Assembly (NCBI GenBank): GCA_021801615.1
Contig: JAJYXS010000174.1
Coordinates: 1-7,948, forward strand
Reading direction: 5' to 3'
Length of the DNA: 7,948 nucleotides
DNA from: Actinomycetes bacterium
GTDB taxonomy: Bacteria > Actinomycetota > Acidimicrobiia > Acidimicrobiales > RAAP-2
Below the pieces are notes generated by a model. It saw nothing but the letters and a program-made list of their open reading frames with translations. It was not told the origin of the DNA and ran no database searches. Shown here piece after piece: positions 1-5,116 of the stretch. Made by a program: the position numbers and the translations under genes. Position 1 is the first letter of the stretch; every line of letters starts with the position of its first letter.

Positions 1-46
1 CATGTTGTGCAGTTTGCGGTTCGGCTGTGACCGTGGAGGTGATCTC

Positions 47-280
47 GTGAGTGACGATTGGCGAAACGGCAGGCATGTGGTCTATCGCCTCCATGCCCAC
101 ATCGTCCTCACGCCCACGTACCGCAAGCAAGTCATGACCGATCGGGTCGCCGCCGAGCTCAGGGCAGCCGTTGTCGAGGTCTGTGCCCATTTCGAGGTCG
201 CTCTCGACGCATTCGAGACCGATCAGGACCACGCACACCTGCTCGTCACCTACCCGCCGAAGGTCTCACTCTCCAGGCTC
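47..280 (+). pseudogene. Truncated IS200/IS605-family TnpA (Y1 HUH transposase), N-terminal part only
   Basis: The first 78 codons read as the N-terminal half of an IS200/IS605 TnpA, a single-strand DNA transposase that cuts and rejoins insertion-sequence ends with an HUH metal site and one tyrosine. Visible are the family opening (YRLHAHIVLTPTYRKQV), the HUH motif in QDHAHLLV (His62 and His64; DHVHLLV is more usual) and the YPPKVSLSRL stretch. After residue 78 the frame stays open to 430 but the sequence stops resembling the family. The segment that normally follows (NSLKG...SRLLR) and the helix with the catalytic Tyr are missing, and full-length members are roughly 130-150 residues. The GTG at 47 is chosen because GGAGGT (35-40) sits 6 nt upstream. 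No TnpB and no recognisable element ends were seen. It cannot be catalytic as it stands. Confidence 0.8.
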
Positions 281-427
281 AGCCCGAGACGATGCGACTC
301 GCCCGCGATCGAAAGCTCGCCCTCGACGCTCGCCTGGTCCCGCGCGATGGCGGCTCGAGCGTGTCCCCGGCCTCGAGCTCGCTCGCCGGTCGAGCGCGCC
401 GGCCGCGCGGACCGGTCGCGCGGAAAG

Positions 428-457
428 TGACCAGTCGTTGCGCAACGATGCTATCGT
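428..457 (+). promoter_or_regulatory. Putative promoter of the MarR-DUF488 gene, possibly leaderless
   Basis: TATCGT (452-457) could be a -10 box, with a weak TGACCA (428-433) 18 bp upstream as -35. This would put the transcription start near 464-465, on the GTG start codon, giving a leaderless mRNA. That is common in actinobacteria and agrees with the absence of a Shine-Dalgarno sequence before the GTG. The palindrome at 435-448 would then lie between the -35 and -10, a classic repressor position. The -35 match is poor, so this is tentative. Confidence 0.35.
435..448. promoter_or_regulatory. Perfect 14-bp palindrome, candidate MarR operator
   Basis: TCGTTGCGCAACGA is identical to its own reverse complement and ends 16 bp before the GTG of the MarR-family gene. 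MarR dimers bind short palindromes and usually repress their own promoters, so autoregulation is the simple reading. A second symmetric site, TCGTG-G-CACGA (454-464), overlaps the possible -10/start region. Palindromy and position are seen; binding is inferred. Confidence 0.55.
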
Positions 458-464
458 GGCACGA

Positions 465-1286
465 GTGACCTTGCCCGACGCCGCGTACGCTCGGCTGCTC
501 GCCCTGCGGACCGGTCTGCGCCACTTCGAGGCGTGGAGCGCGAAGCAAGCCCGGGCCGCCGGGCTGACGCCGGCGCAGCACCAGCTGCTCCTCGCGATCC
601 GCGGGCACGGCGACCCCGACGGCCCGACGATCGGCGAGGTCGCCGACTACCTCCTGCTCCGCCACCACAGCGCGGTGGGGCTGGTCGACCGGGCCGAGGC
701 CGCCGGGCTCGTCCGACGCACTCGCAGCAGCGCCGACCACCGCGTCGTCCGCCTCCAACTGACCGAGGACGGGGCGTCGCGCCTCGAGAGGCTCTCGTCC
801 CTCCATCTCGAAGAGCTCGCACGCCTCGCGCTGGACGTACCCGGCGCCTGGGCGGGACTTGCGCCGGTGCAGCGCCAGCACGGGTTGGCGGGGGAGCCGG
901 AGACTGGCCGATCCGCCGCGAAGACGCCGCGAAGAGTGATCCGGATCGCCCGCGTCTACGACGCGCCGGTGCCCGGCGCGCGTAGCGTCCTGGTCGACCG
1001 GCTGTGGCCCAGGGGCGTCGCCAAGCGCGACGCGCCCTTCGAGGAGTGGGCGAAGGACGTCGCCCCGAGTCCTGCGCTGCGCAAGTGGTACGGGCACGTC
1101 CCCGAGCGGTTCGAAGAGTTCGCCCGACGGTACCGAGAAGAGCTTCTCCAGCCTCCGGCGAGCGAGGCGTTCGCGCGCCTGCGCGCTCAGGCGCAGACCG
1201 GCCGATCGCTCGTGCTCCTCACCGCGACGAAGAATCTCGAGCACTCGGGCGCCGCGATCCTGCGAGACGTGCTCACCGGGACCTGA
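465..1286 (+). CDS. MarR-family regulator fused to a DUF488 domain
   Basis: The 273-residue product has two recognisable parts. Residues ~1-130 form a MarR winged-helix domain: LTPAQHQLLLAI, the recognition-helix region IGEVADYLLLRHHSAVGLVDR, and the wing with the D-x-R signature (SADHRVVRLQLTEDG), ending in the HLEEL helix. Residues ~158-273 form a DUF488 domain: RVYDAP, VLVDRLWPRG, EEWAKDVAPSPALRKWYGH, the RYREEL helix, and LVLLTATKNLEHSGA. A 25-residue linker rich in Gly, Arg and Ala joins them. MarR proteins are dimeric transcription regulators; the function of DUF488 is unknown. The GTG at 465 starts right before the MarR fold; an in-frame GTG at 456 is an alternative. An in-frame GTG at 936 could start a separate DUF488 protein, but no stop lies between the domains. 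Upstream is a candidate operator, so autoregulation is likely. The downstream neighbours are pseudogene fragments. Confidence 0.8.
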   Translation: MTLPDAAYARLLALRTGLRHFEAWSAKQARAAGLTPAQHQLLLAIRGHGDPDGPTIGEVADYLLLRHHSAVGLVDRAEAAGLVRRTRSSADHRVVRLQLTEDGASRLERLSSLHLEELARLALDVPGAWAGLAPVQRQHGLAGEPETGRSAAKTPRRVIRIARVYDAPVPGARSVLVDRLWPRGVAKRDAPFEEWAKDVAPSPALRKWYGHVPERFEEFARRYREELLQPPASEAFARLRAQAQTGRSLVLLTATKNLEHSGAAILRDVLTGT

Positions 1287-1315
1287 TCGGGCCCTGGTCG
1301 GAGCCTGCTTGGAGA

Positions 1316-1352
1316 CCGGATGCTCGCCGGCCGGATGCTCACCGGCCGGATG
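1316..1352. repeat. 15-bp tandem repeat, two copies plus a partial third
   Basis: CCGGATGCTCGCCGG (1316-1330) is followed directly by CCGGATGCTCACCGG (1331-1345) and then by CCGGATG (1346-1352), after which the match fades. It lies just past the MarR-DUF488 stop, at the edge of the pseudogene region. Confidence 0.75.
1327..1349 (+). terminator. Possible transcription terminator hairpin after MarR-DUF488
   Basis: CCGGCCGG (1327-1334) and CCGGCCGG (1342-1349) can pair as an 8-bp all-GC stem around a 7-nt loop, 40 nt after the stop codon. No T-run follows; hairpins without one are common as terminators in actinobacteria. The hairpin is also a by-product of the 15-bp tandem repeat, so its role is uncertain. 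Confidence 0.35.
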
Positions 1353-1439
1353 AACCGTCCGCAGGTTCAGGACCCGGGGCCGGCCGGCACGGGGCGCGCG
1401 AGCGCGGTACTCGCGCCGGCAGCGCCCGCTCTGAAGCTC

Positions 1440-1725
1440 CACGTCGTCGAATTCCTCGGCGTCGCGCCGCCCCGCCCACACCGCGGCCGCGATGGTGCCC
1501 GGGGCCCACGCGTCCCCGATGCCGCGCGCCGAGCGCAGGCCGTGGGCGTCCCAGTCGCCTCGCCGAGACTCGCGCGCGTCCGAGAGGCCGTCAAGGGAGC
1601 CACGCGGTCACGAGCACGACCGCGTCGGCCGGCTCCTCCTGCTCGGCGCCCGTGAAGACGCAGGAGGTGGTGATCGTGCCGCGTCCGATCGCGCTCACGG
1701 CGCGGTTGGCGACGATGCCGACAGC
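1440..1725 (-). pseudogene. C-terminal fragment of a TMADH/2,4-dienoyl-CoA-reductase-like flavoenzyme, frameshifted
   Basis: On the minus strand the frame from about 1725 reads VGIVANRAVSAIG, TSCVFTG, then ADAVVLVTAWLP, the pattern of the C-terminal nucleotide-binding part of trimethylamine-dehydrogenase-like and 2,4-dienoyl-CoA-reductase-like FAD/NADH:flavin oxidoreductases. A TGA follows immediately (1591-1593). In another frame the same domain continues: DGLSDARE, then LRSARGIGDAWAPGTIAAAV and WAGRRDAEEFDD. The IGDAxAPGTIAAAVxAG motif is the FAD-contacting C-terminal signature of this family. Removing one T from the CCCTTGAC junction restores LPDG and joins both parts, so a single-base insertion near 1594 explains the break. 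Only the last ~95 residues of a protein usually over 600 long are present. The N-terminal side is replaced by a molybdopterin-enzyme fragment. The true C-terminus (below ~1440) is not recognisable. Confidence 0.7.
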
Positions 1726-2086
1726 GCCCATGTCGTCCCCGCGCACGACCGCGTTCCGCTTGCGGAGCTCGGCGGGCCCGAGCCCGAGGCGCTGCGCGAG
1801 CCGGTTCATCTGAGACTCGTACGCGAAGACCACCTGCATGCCGCCAAACCCGCGAAAGGCGGAGGTCAGTGGGTTGTGGATGTGCGCGCAGCGGGCGCGC
1901 AGGCGCACCGCACCCACGCGGTACGGACCGCAGGCGTGCACCGAGGGGCAGAGGAGAACGAGCGCCGTGAGGTAGGCGTTCGCGCCGTCGTCGGCGAGGA
2001 TGTCGATCTCGTGCCCGAGCGCGGTGGCGTCGCGCTGCGCGGCGGTCCTATAGGACATGTGGATCGGGTGGCGATCGTGCCCGAGT
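1726..2086 (-). pseudogene. Internal fragment of a xanthine-dehydrogenase-type molybdopterin-binding subunit
   Basis: The minus-strand frame reads GHDRHPIHMSYRTAAQRD, EIDILADDGANAYLT, HACGPYRVGAVRLRA, NPLTSAFRGFGGMQ, FAYESQMNRLAQRLGLGPAE and LRKRNAV. This is the central part of the large Mo-cofactor subunit of the xanthine dehydrogenase/aldehyde oxidase/CO dehydrogenase family, including the conserved F-R-G-F-G loop and the E-x-x-M-D/N helix followed by LRxRN. About 115 of some 750 expected residues are present. There is no start, no N-terminal aldehyde-oxidase-type domain and no C-terminal Mo domain. After RNAVVRGDDM the frame runs without a stop into the flavoenzyme fragment, giving an in-frame chimera of two unrelated genes. 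The upper edge overlaps a solute-binding-protein fragment on the other strand; the exact breakpoint lies between about 2060 and 2090. Confidence 0.75.
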
Positions 2087-2379
2087 CCAACCCGGAGATC
2101 AACGCGGCGGACTGCTCGGGGAGCGCCACCGCGTGCAACCGGCACATGGAGCTGTGGATCACAGGGCAGTGGCCGTGGGGCTGACCTCACGAAGAGTGCC
2201 GACGCGGCCGCGGCCATCAAGAAGTGGGAACACTTCATGGCCAAGGAGCAGTTCCAGATCTTCCTGCCGATCCCCTCCTACCGGGTCGTCGCGTACAAGA
2301 AGACACTCGCGGGCGTCCTGCCGTTCACACCGTACCTGTACATCTACCCCACAGCACAGAGTGGCACTTCACGAAGTAG
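2068..2379 (+). pseudogene. C-terminal remnant of a family-5 extracellular solute-binding protein (peptide ABC transporter type)
   Basis: Three frame pieces together look like the C-terminus of an SBP_bac_5 (DppA/OppA-like) lipoprotein, which delivers peptides or similar solutes to an ABC importer. Piece 1 (2068-2181) contains INAADCSGSATACN and MELWITGQWPWG, then meets a TGA. Piece 2, one frame over from about 2182, contains SADAAAAIKKWEHFMAKEQF, QIFLPIPSYRVVAYKKT, LAGVLPFTPYLYIYPT. Piece 3 follows another one-base slip near 2358 and reads WHFTK-stop (TAG 2377-2379), the usual type of ending for this family. From the family layout, some 30-40 residues seem to be missing at the first break. 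The N-terminal three quarters, including the signal peptide, is absent. The last 11 bp overlap the 3' end of pxpC on the other strand. Confidence 0.7.
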
Positions 2380-3310
2380 CGCCACGTCCGGGCTCTCGAG
2401 CCGCCGGGCGCGCGGGTCTCCGGGCACGGCGCAGCCGGACAAAGGTGCCCGGGCGCGCCTGGGCGCACGCCGACGCGCAGGCCCGGTCCACGACACCGAC
2501 CACCGGATAGCCGCCGGTCGTCGGGTGGTCCGCCAGGAGCACGACGAGCTGGCCGTCGGAGAGCAACTGGACGGCGCCCCATGCGATGCCCTCGCTCGGG
2601 AGCTCTCGCCGGACACGCCGGTCGATCGGCCCGCCCCGCAGCCGCAGCCCGATCCGGTTGCTGCGCGGGTCGACCTCGTAGGGCTGGGCGAAGAGCGCGT
2701 CCGCGGCCCGGTCGCCGAGCCAGTCCTCGCGCGGGCCCGGGTGGACGACGAGCGTCTCGTCCAGGGCCGGGGCGCGGTAGGGGGCCATGTCGAGGGCCGG
2801 GGGGCGGCGCGCCGGGCCGATCGGGAGCGTCGTGCCCGAGGAGACCGGGGGCGGGCCGATCCCCGAGAGGAGGTCCGTCGAGCGGCTGGAGAGCACCAGG
2901 GGCACGTCGAACCCTCCGTCGACCGCGACGTAGGAGCGGACCCCCGCCTCCGCGGGGCCGATTTCGAGCGTGTCGCCTGCGCGGAGGAGGAGCGGGAGGC
3001 TCCACCCGCGTGGCTCGCCGTTCACGCGGACCGGGGCGCTCGCACCGGTGACCGCGACGGTGGCGGCGGTCTCTGCGCGCAGCGCGACGCCGTCGAGGGT
3101 GGTCTCGAGCGTCGCGGCGTCCGGGTCGTTGCCGACGAGCCGGTTCGCCCGCGCGTGCGCCAGAGGGTCGAGCGCGCCCGAGCGCGGCACGCCGAGGTGC
3201 GCGAAGCCCGGACGCCCGAGGTCCTGGAGCGTGGTCAGCGTGCCGGCGCGGACGACCGTGACCGCGCGCGGGTGGTGGCCGGGGCCGCGGACCGGGTGCT
3301 CGTGGGTCAT
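2369..3310 (-). CDS. pxpC: 5-oxoprolinase subunit PxpC (biotin-dependent carboxyltransferase-like, AHS2/KipA family)
   Basis: PxpC works with PxpA and PxpB to open 5-oxoproline to L-glutamate using ATP in the cytoplasm. The 313-residue product carries the family landmarks in order: TLTTLQDLGRPGFAHLGVP, SGALDPLAHARANRLVGN, LETTLDG, GVRSYVAVDGGFDVP, SSRSTDLLSGIGP, ELPSEGIAWGAVQLLSDGQL, and VLLADHPTTGGYPVVGVVDR. The length matches the usual 290-330. The ATG overlaps the pxpB stop as ATGA, so the two are translationally coupled. A GTC/GTG-rich N-terminus (first ~15 residues) is extra relative to the conserved core. The last ~20 residues are low-complexity Arg/Ala/Pro, and the TGA lies inside the 3' end of a solute-binding-protein remnant. 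The native C-terminus may therefore have been lost and replaced by junction sequence. The related KipA/KipI proteins of Bacillus were first described as sporulation-kinase modulators, but the pairing with pxpB and pxpA favours 5-oxoprolinase. Confidence 0.9.
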   Translation of the reverse strand: MTHEHPVRGPGHHPRAVTVVRAGTLTTLQDLGRPGFAHLGVPRSGALDPLAHARANRLVGNDPDAATLETTLDGVALRAETAATVAVTGASAPVRVNGEPRGWSLPLLLRAGDTLEIGPAEAGVRSYVAVDGGFDVPLVLSSRSTDLLSGIGPPPVSSGTTLPIGPARRPPALDMAPYRAPALDETLVVHPGPREDWLGDRAADALFAQPYEVDPRSNRIGLRLRGGPIDRRVRRELPSEGIAWGAVQLLSDGQLVVLLADHPTTGGYPVVGVVDRACASACAQARPGTFVRLRRARRPARPAAREPGRGATS

Positions 3311-3918
3311 GCAGCCACGAAGCGCACGCGGGTCCCGGGGCCGAGGAGGGCGGGGGGGTCGCGGCCGAGGTCCCAGAGGACCGCGTCGGTGTGCCCGACG
3401 ATCTGCCAGCCTCCGGGCGAAGGGCGCGGGTAGACGCCGGTGTAGCTCCCGGCGAGCGCGACGCTCCCGGTCTCGACGAGCGGTCGGGGCGTCCCGAGCC
3501 TCGGGACCTCGGGAAGCGTGCCCAGGCCCACGAGGTAGGCGAACCCCGGGGCGAAGCCGCAGAAGGCGACCCGGTGGCCGAGCGAGGAGTGGATCCTTGC
3601 GACGTCGTGCTCGGGCACCCCCCAGCACCGGGCGACCGAGGCGAGGTCGGGCCCGTCGTAGCGGCAGGGGATCTCGACGAGGGGGCCGTCGCACACCGCG
3701 GGCGCAGGCAGCGTCCAGCCGGCGAGCTCCGTGGCCGTCGCCCCGGGGTCGGCGAGCCCGTCGAGGAGCACGGTGCGCGCACCGGGCACGACGTCGGCGA
3801 GCCCGCGCTGCCACCCTGAGGCCCGGCGCCGGGCGATGGCGGCCATCAGCGAGAACACCGCGTCCTGGTCTTCGAGCTCGACGAGAAGTGCGGACGGCCC
3901 GGCCGGGAGGAACCGCAT
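3307..3918 (-). CDS. pxpB: 5-oxoprolinase subunit PxpB (AHS1/KipI family)
   Basis: This 203-residue protein is a PxpB subunit, the partner of PxpC in the ATP-dependent 5-oxoprolinase. Landmarks are the N-terminus MRFLPAGPSALLVEL, VEIPCRYDGPDLASVA, the family signature CGFAPGFAYLVGL (residues 120-132), PRLGTPRPLVETGSVALAG and TGVYPRPSPGGWQIVGHT. Length is near the family's usual 200-240. The ATG at 3918 is supported by the conserved N-terminus right after it, although no Shine-Dalgarno sequence is visible in the upstream CT-rich stretch, so translation may be leaderless. Its TGA shares bases with the ATG of pxpC. Upstream, a hairpin follows the SGNH hydrolase stop, which suggests pxpBC has its own promoter within about 3919-3963, although none is obvious. 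Confidence 0.92.
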   Translation of the reverse strand: MRFLPAGPSALLVELEDQDAVFSLMAAIARRRASGWQRGLADVVPGARTVLLDGLADPGATATELAGWTLPAPAVCDGPLVEIPCRYDGPDLASVARCWGVPEHDVARIHSSLGHRVAFCGFAPGFAYLVGLGTLPEVPRLGTPRPLVETGSVALAGSYTGVYPRPSPGGWQIVGHTDAVLWDLGRDPPALLGPGTRVRFVAA

Positions 3919-3963
3919 GGAGCAGGGGCAGGCTCAGGTGGTGGGGCAGGACACGTCGAGCGC

Positions 3964-3988
3964 GCGCGACGGACGGTCCTGGTCGCGC
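3964..3988 (-). terminator. Possible terminator hairpin after the SGNH hydrolase gene
   Basis: GCGCGAC (3964-3970) and GTCGCGC (3982-3988) form a perfect 7-bp GC-rich stem with an 11-nt loop. It begins immediately after the hydrolase stop codon on the minus strand and there is no T-tract. If active, it would separate transcription of the hydrolase from pxpBC. Confidence 0.35.
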
Positions 3989-4897
3989 CTAGCTGTCGCC
4001 AAGGGCTGTCAGGATGGCGCCCGCCAGCACCTCGTGCCCTTTGAGGCTCGGGTGGATGTTGCACCCGCCGGAAATCGGGATGAGGAGCCCCGCCTTGCAC
4101 GGGCTGCCTGTGGCTGTGGCCGAAGCCGTCTCGAACGCTGTGTAGCCGTTCGCAATGAGCACTGTGAACCCTGTCGTCGCGGCTTTGATGAAGTCGTTGA
4201 GCAGGGTGGACGGGGCGTCCTGAATCGGTGTCGCGTATGTGAGCGAGTAGTAGTCGAGGACGACGAGCGGCCCGTGGTAGACGGCCCTGATCTGGCCCAA
4301 GATCGCCGCGAGGTTGGTCTCGATCTCCTTCCCGAGGGCGGCGAGCTCTGTCCCTGTGGTGCAGCGATGGGGTGCCAGTGTCTCGCAGAGGAACGCGTCG
4401 TTCGCCCCGATGTCGATCGTGACCAGCTTCGTGTGCGTGTGGACGGTGAGGAACTGGACCGCGTATGCGGTCTGCGTGCCCTGGTACTGCACGTGGAGCG
4501 GGTAGAGCGTCCTGTAGCCGATCGGAGATCCGACCGAATTCTCACAGCCGTTGCTCTGCGCGCCCGGGTAGAGCATGCTGGCCGTCGTCTCGCCCGGGCA
4601 CGAGGCGTTGAACACACGCTCGTCGAGCGCCTGGGCGACGTCGTTGGCATAGCTCACGAAGGAGTGCGCGTCGTAGTAGTTGGGCGCCGGTGTGGCGTCT
4701 GGGGGCACGTAGCCGAAGGCGACCGAGTCGCCGAGCGCGAGGTACGTCCCGTGCCGGGCGTTCCCGGTGACCGGGCCCGTCGCCGCCGACGCCGTGAGCG
4801 GCGGACCGACGAGGATTCCGGCGAGGACCGCTGAGAAGATCGAGACGATCGCAACCCTGCGTCGCGACCCGAGCGTCCTGCGGCGGAACCCTGGCAT
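3989..4897 (-). CDS. Secreted SGNH/GDSL-family hydrolase (esterase/lipase-like)
   Basis: The product of about 302 residues has a typical export signal: Arg-rich start (MPGFRRRTLGSRRR), hydrophobic core VAIVSIFSAVLAGILVG and a likely cleavage site after TASAA. The mature part is an SGNH hydrolase: block I YLALGDSVAFG with nucleophile Ser58, block II Gly in CPGETTAS, block III IDIGANDAF (Asn166), and block V CNIHPSLKGHEVLAGAI with His282. Such enzymes cleave esters of lipids or polysaccharides; the substrate here is unknown. Odd point: the usual block V DxxH Asp is Asn280. Six Cys suggest disulphides in an exported protein. Two adjacent ATGs are possible starts (4900 and 4897). AGGAGG (4905-4910) is 4 nt from the first and 7 nt from the second, so 4897 is chosen. 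It follows the S53 gene on the same strand after a 201-bp gap with repeats. Confidence 0.88.
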   Translation of the reverse strand: MPGFRRRTLGSRRRVAIVSIFSAVLAGILVGPPLTASAATGPVTGNARHGTYLALGDSVAFGYVPPDATPAPNYYDAHSFVSYANDVAQALDERVFNASCPGETTASMLYPGAQSNGCENSVGSPIGYRTLYPLHVQYQGTQTAYAVQFLTVHTHTKLVTIDIGANDAFLCETLAPHRCTTGTELAALGKEIETNLAAILGQIRAVYHGPLVVLDYYSLTYATPIQDAPSTLLNDFIKAATTGFTVLIANGYTAFETASATATGSPCKAGLLIPISGGCNIHPSLKGHEVLAGAILTALGDS

Positions 4898-4946
4898 CAT
4901 CTGGCCTCCTCGCGCTGTCGGCGCGCATCCTATCCCCAGGCCCCAC

Positions 4947-4998
4947 TCGACGCTCACTGCCGATCACTGCCCGACGCTCACTGCTCGACGCTCACTGC
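4947..4998. repeat. 14-bp direct repeat upstream of the SGNH hydrolase gene
   Basis: TCGACGCTCACTGC (4947-4960) is followed by a shortened copy, CGATCACTGC (4961-4970), then CCGACGCTCACTGC (4971-4984) and TCGACGCTCACTGC (4985-4998). The array sits 46-100 bp upstream of the hydrolase start, where regulatory sites would be expected. Confidence 0.8.
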
Positions 4999-5027
4999 GC
5001 GGCAATCGCCGTGGCGCGTTGCGCTCG

Positions 5028-5048
5028 GCCGCGACGTCGCGTCGCGGC
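5028..5048 (-). terminator. Probable terminator hairpin downstream of the S53 peptidase gene
   Basis: GCCGCGAC (5028-5035) and GTCGCGGC (5041-5048) form a perfect 8-bp stem with a 5-nt loop, about 50 nt beyond the peptidase stop on the minus strand. It stands between the peptidase and the hydrolase genes. There is no T-run, as often in actinobacteria. Confidence 0.45.
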
Positions 5049-5050
5049 TC

Positions 5051-5116
5051 TGTCGATGTCGCTCCTCTGTCGAAGTCGCTCCTCTGTCGAAGTCGCTCCT
5101 ATGTCGATGTCGCTCC
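5051..5116. repeat. 17-bp tandem repeat (four copies) across the S53 stop codon
   Basis: The copies start at 5051, 5068, 5085 and 5102. The consensus is TGTCGAAGTCGCTCCTC; copies 1 and 4 have TGTCGATG, copy 3 ends in A, and copy 4 ends in G. The unit length is not a multiple of three. Copy 4 encodes the last residues of the S53 protein, and the single A at 5101 in copy 3 creates its TAG stop. The other copies have C at that place. Confidence 0.9.

Noticed and set aside
1..46. Left end of an IS200/IS605 element
   Set aside because: CGGT/ACCG could form a small hairpin near 18-34, but it is too short to claim as a subterminal IS hairpin and no right end was found.
281..464. Remainder of the IS200/IS605 element or a small gene
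   Set aside because: No TnpB, no catalytic Tyr helix and no recognisable protein in any frame; only the operator/promoter signals near 428-464 are supportable.
936..1286. DUF488 as a separate gene starting at GTG 936
   Set aside because: Possible, but no stop codon separates it from the MarR domain and no Shine-Dalgarno sequence precedes it, so the fusion is the simpler call.
279..1481. A 400-codon minus-strand open frame opposite MarR-DUF488
   Set aside because: Only its first ~13 codons match a family (the flavoenzyme remnant). The rest is antisense to a well-supported gene and stays open because of high GC.
2057..3433. A 458-codon plus-strand open frame
   Set aside because: Codons before ~2360 belong to the solute-binding-protein remnant; everything after is antisense to pxpC and low-complexity.
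2325..3782. A 485-codon minus-strand open frame overlapping pxpB and pxpC
   Set aside because: It is Arg/Pro/Ser-rich with no family motif, and pxpB and pxpC in other frames explain this DNA.
5051..5116. CRISPR-like array
   Set aside because: The 17-bp units are head to tail with no spacers and no cas gene is present.
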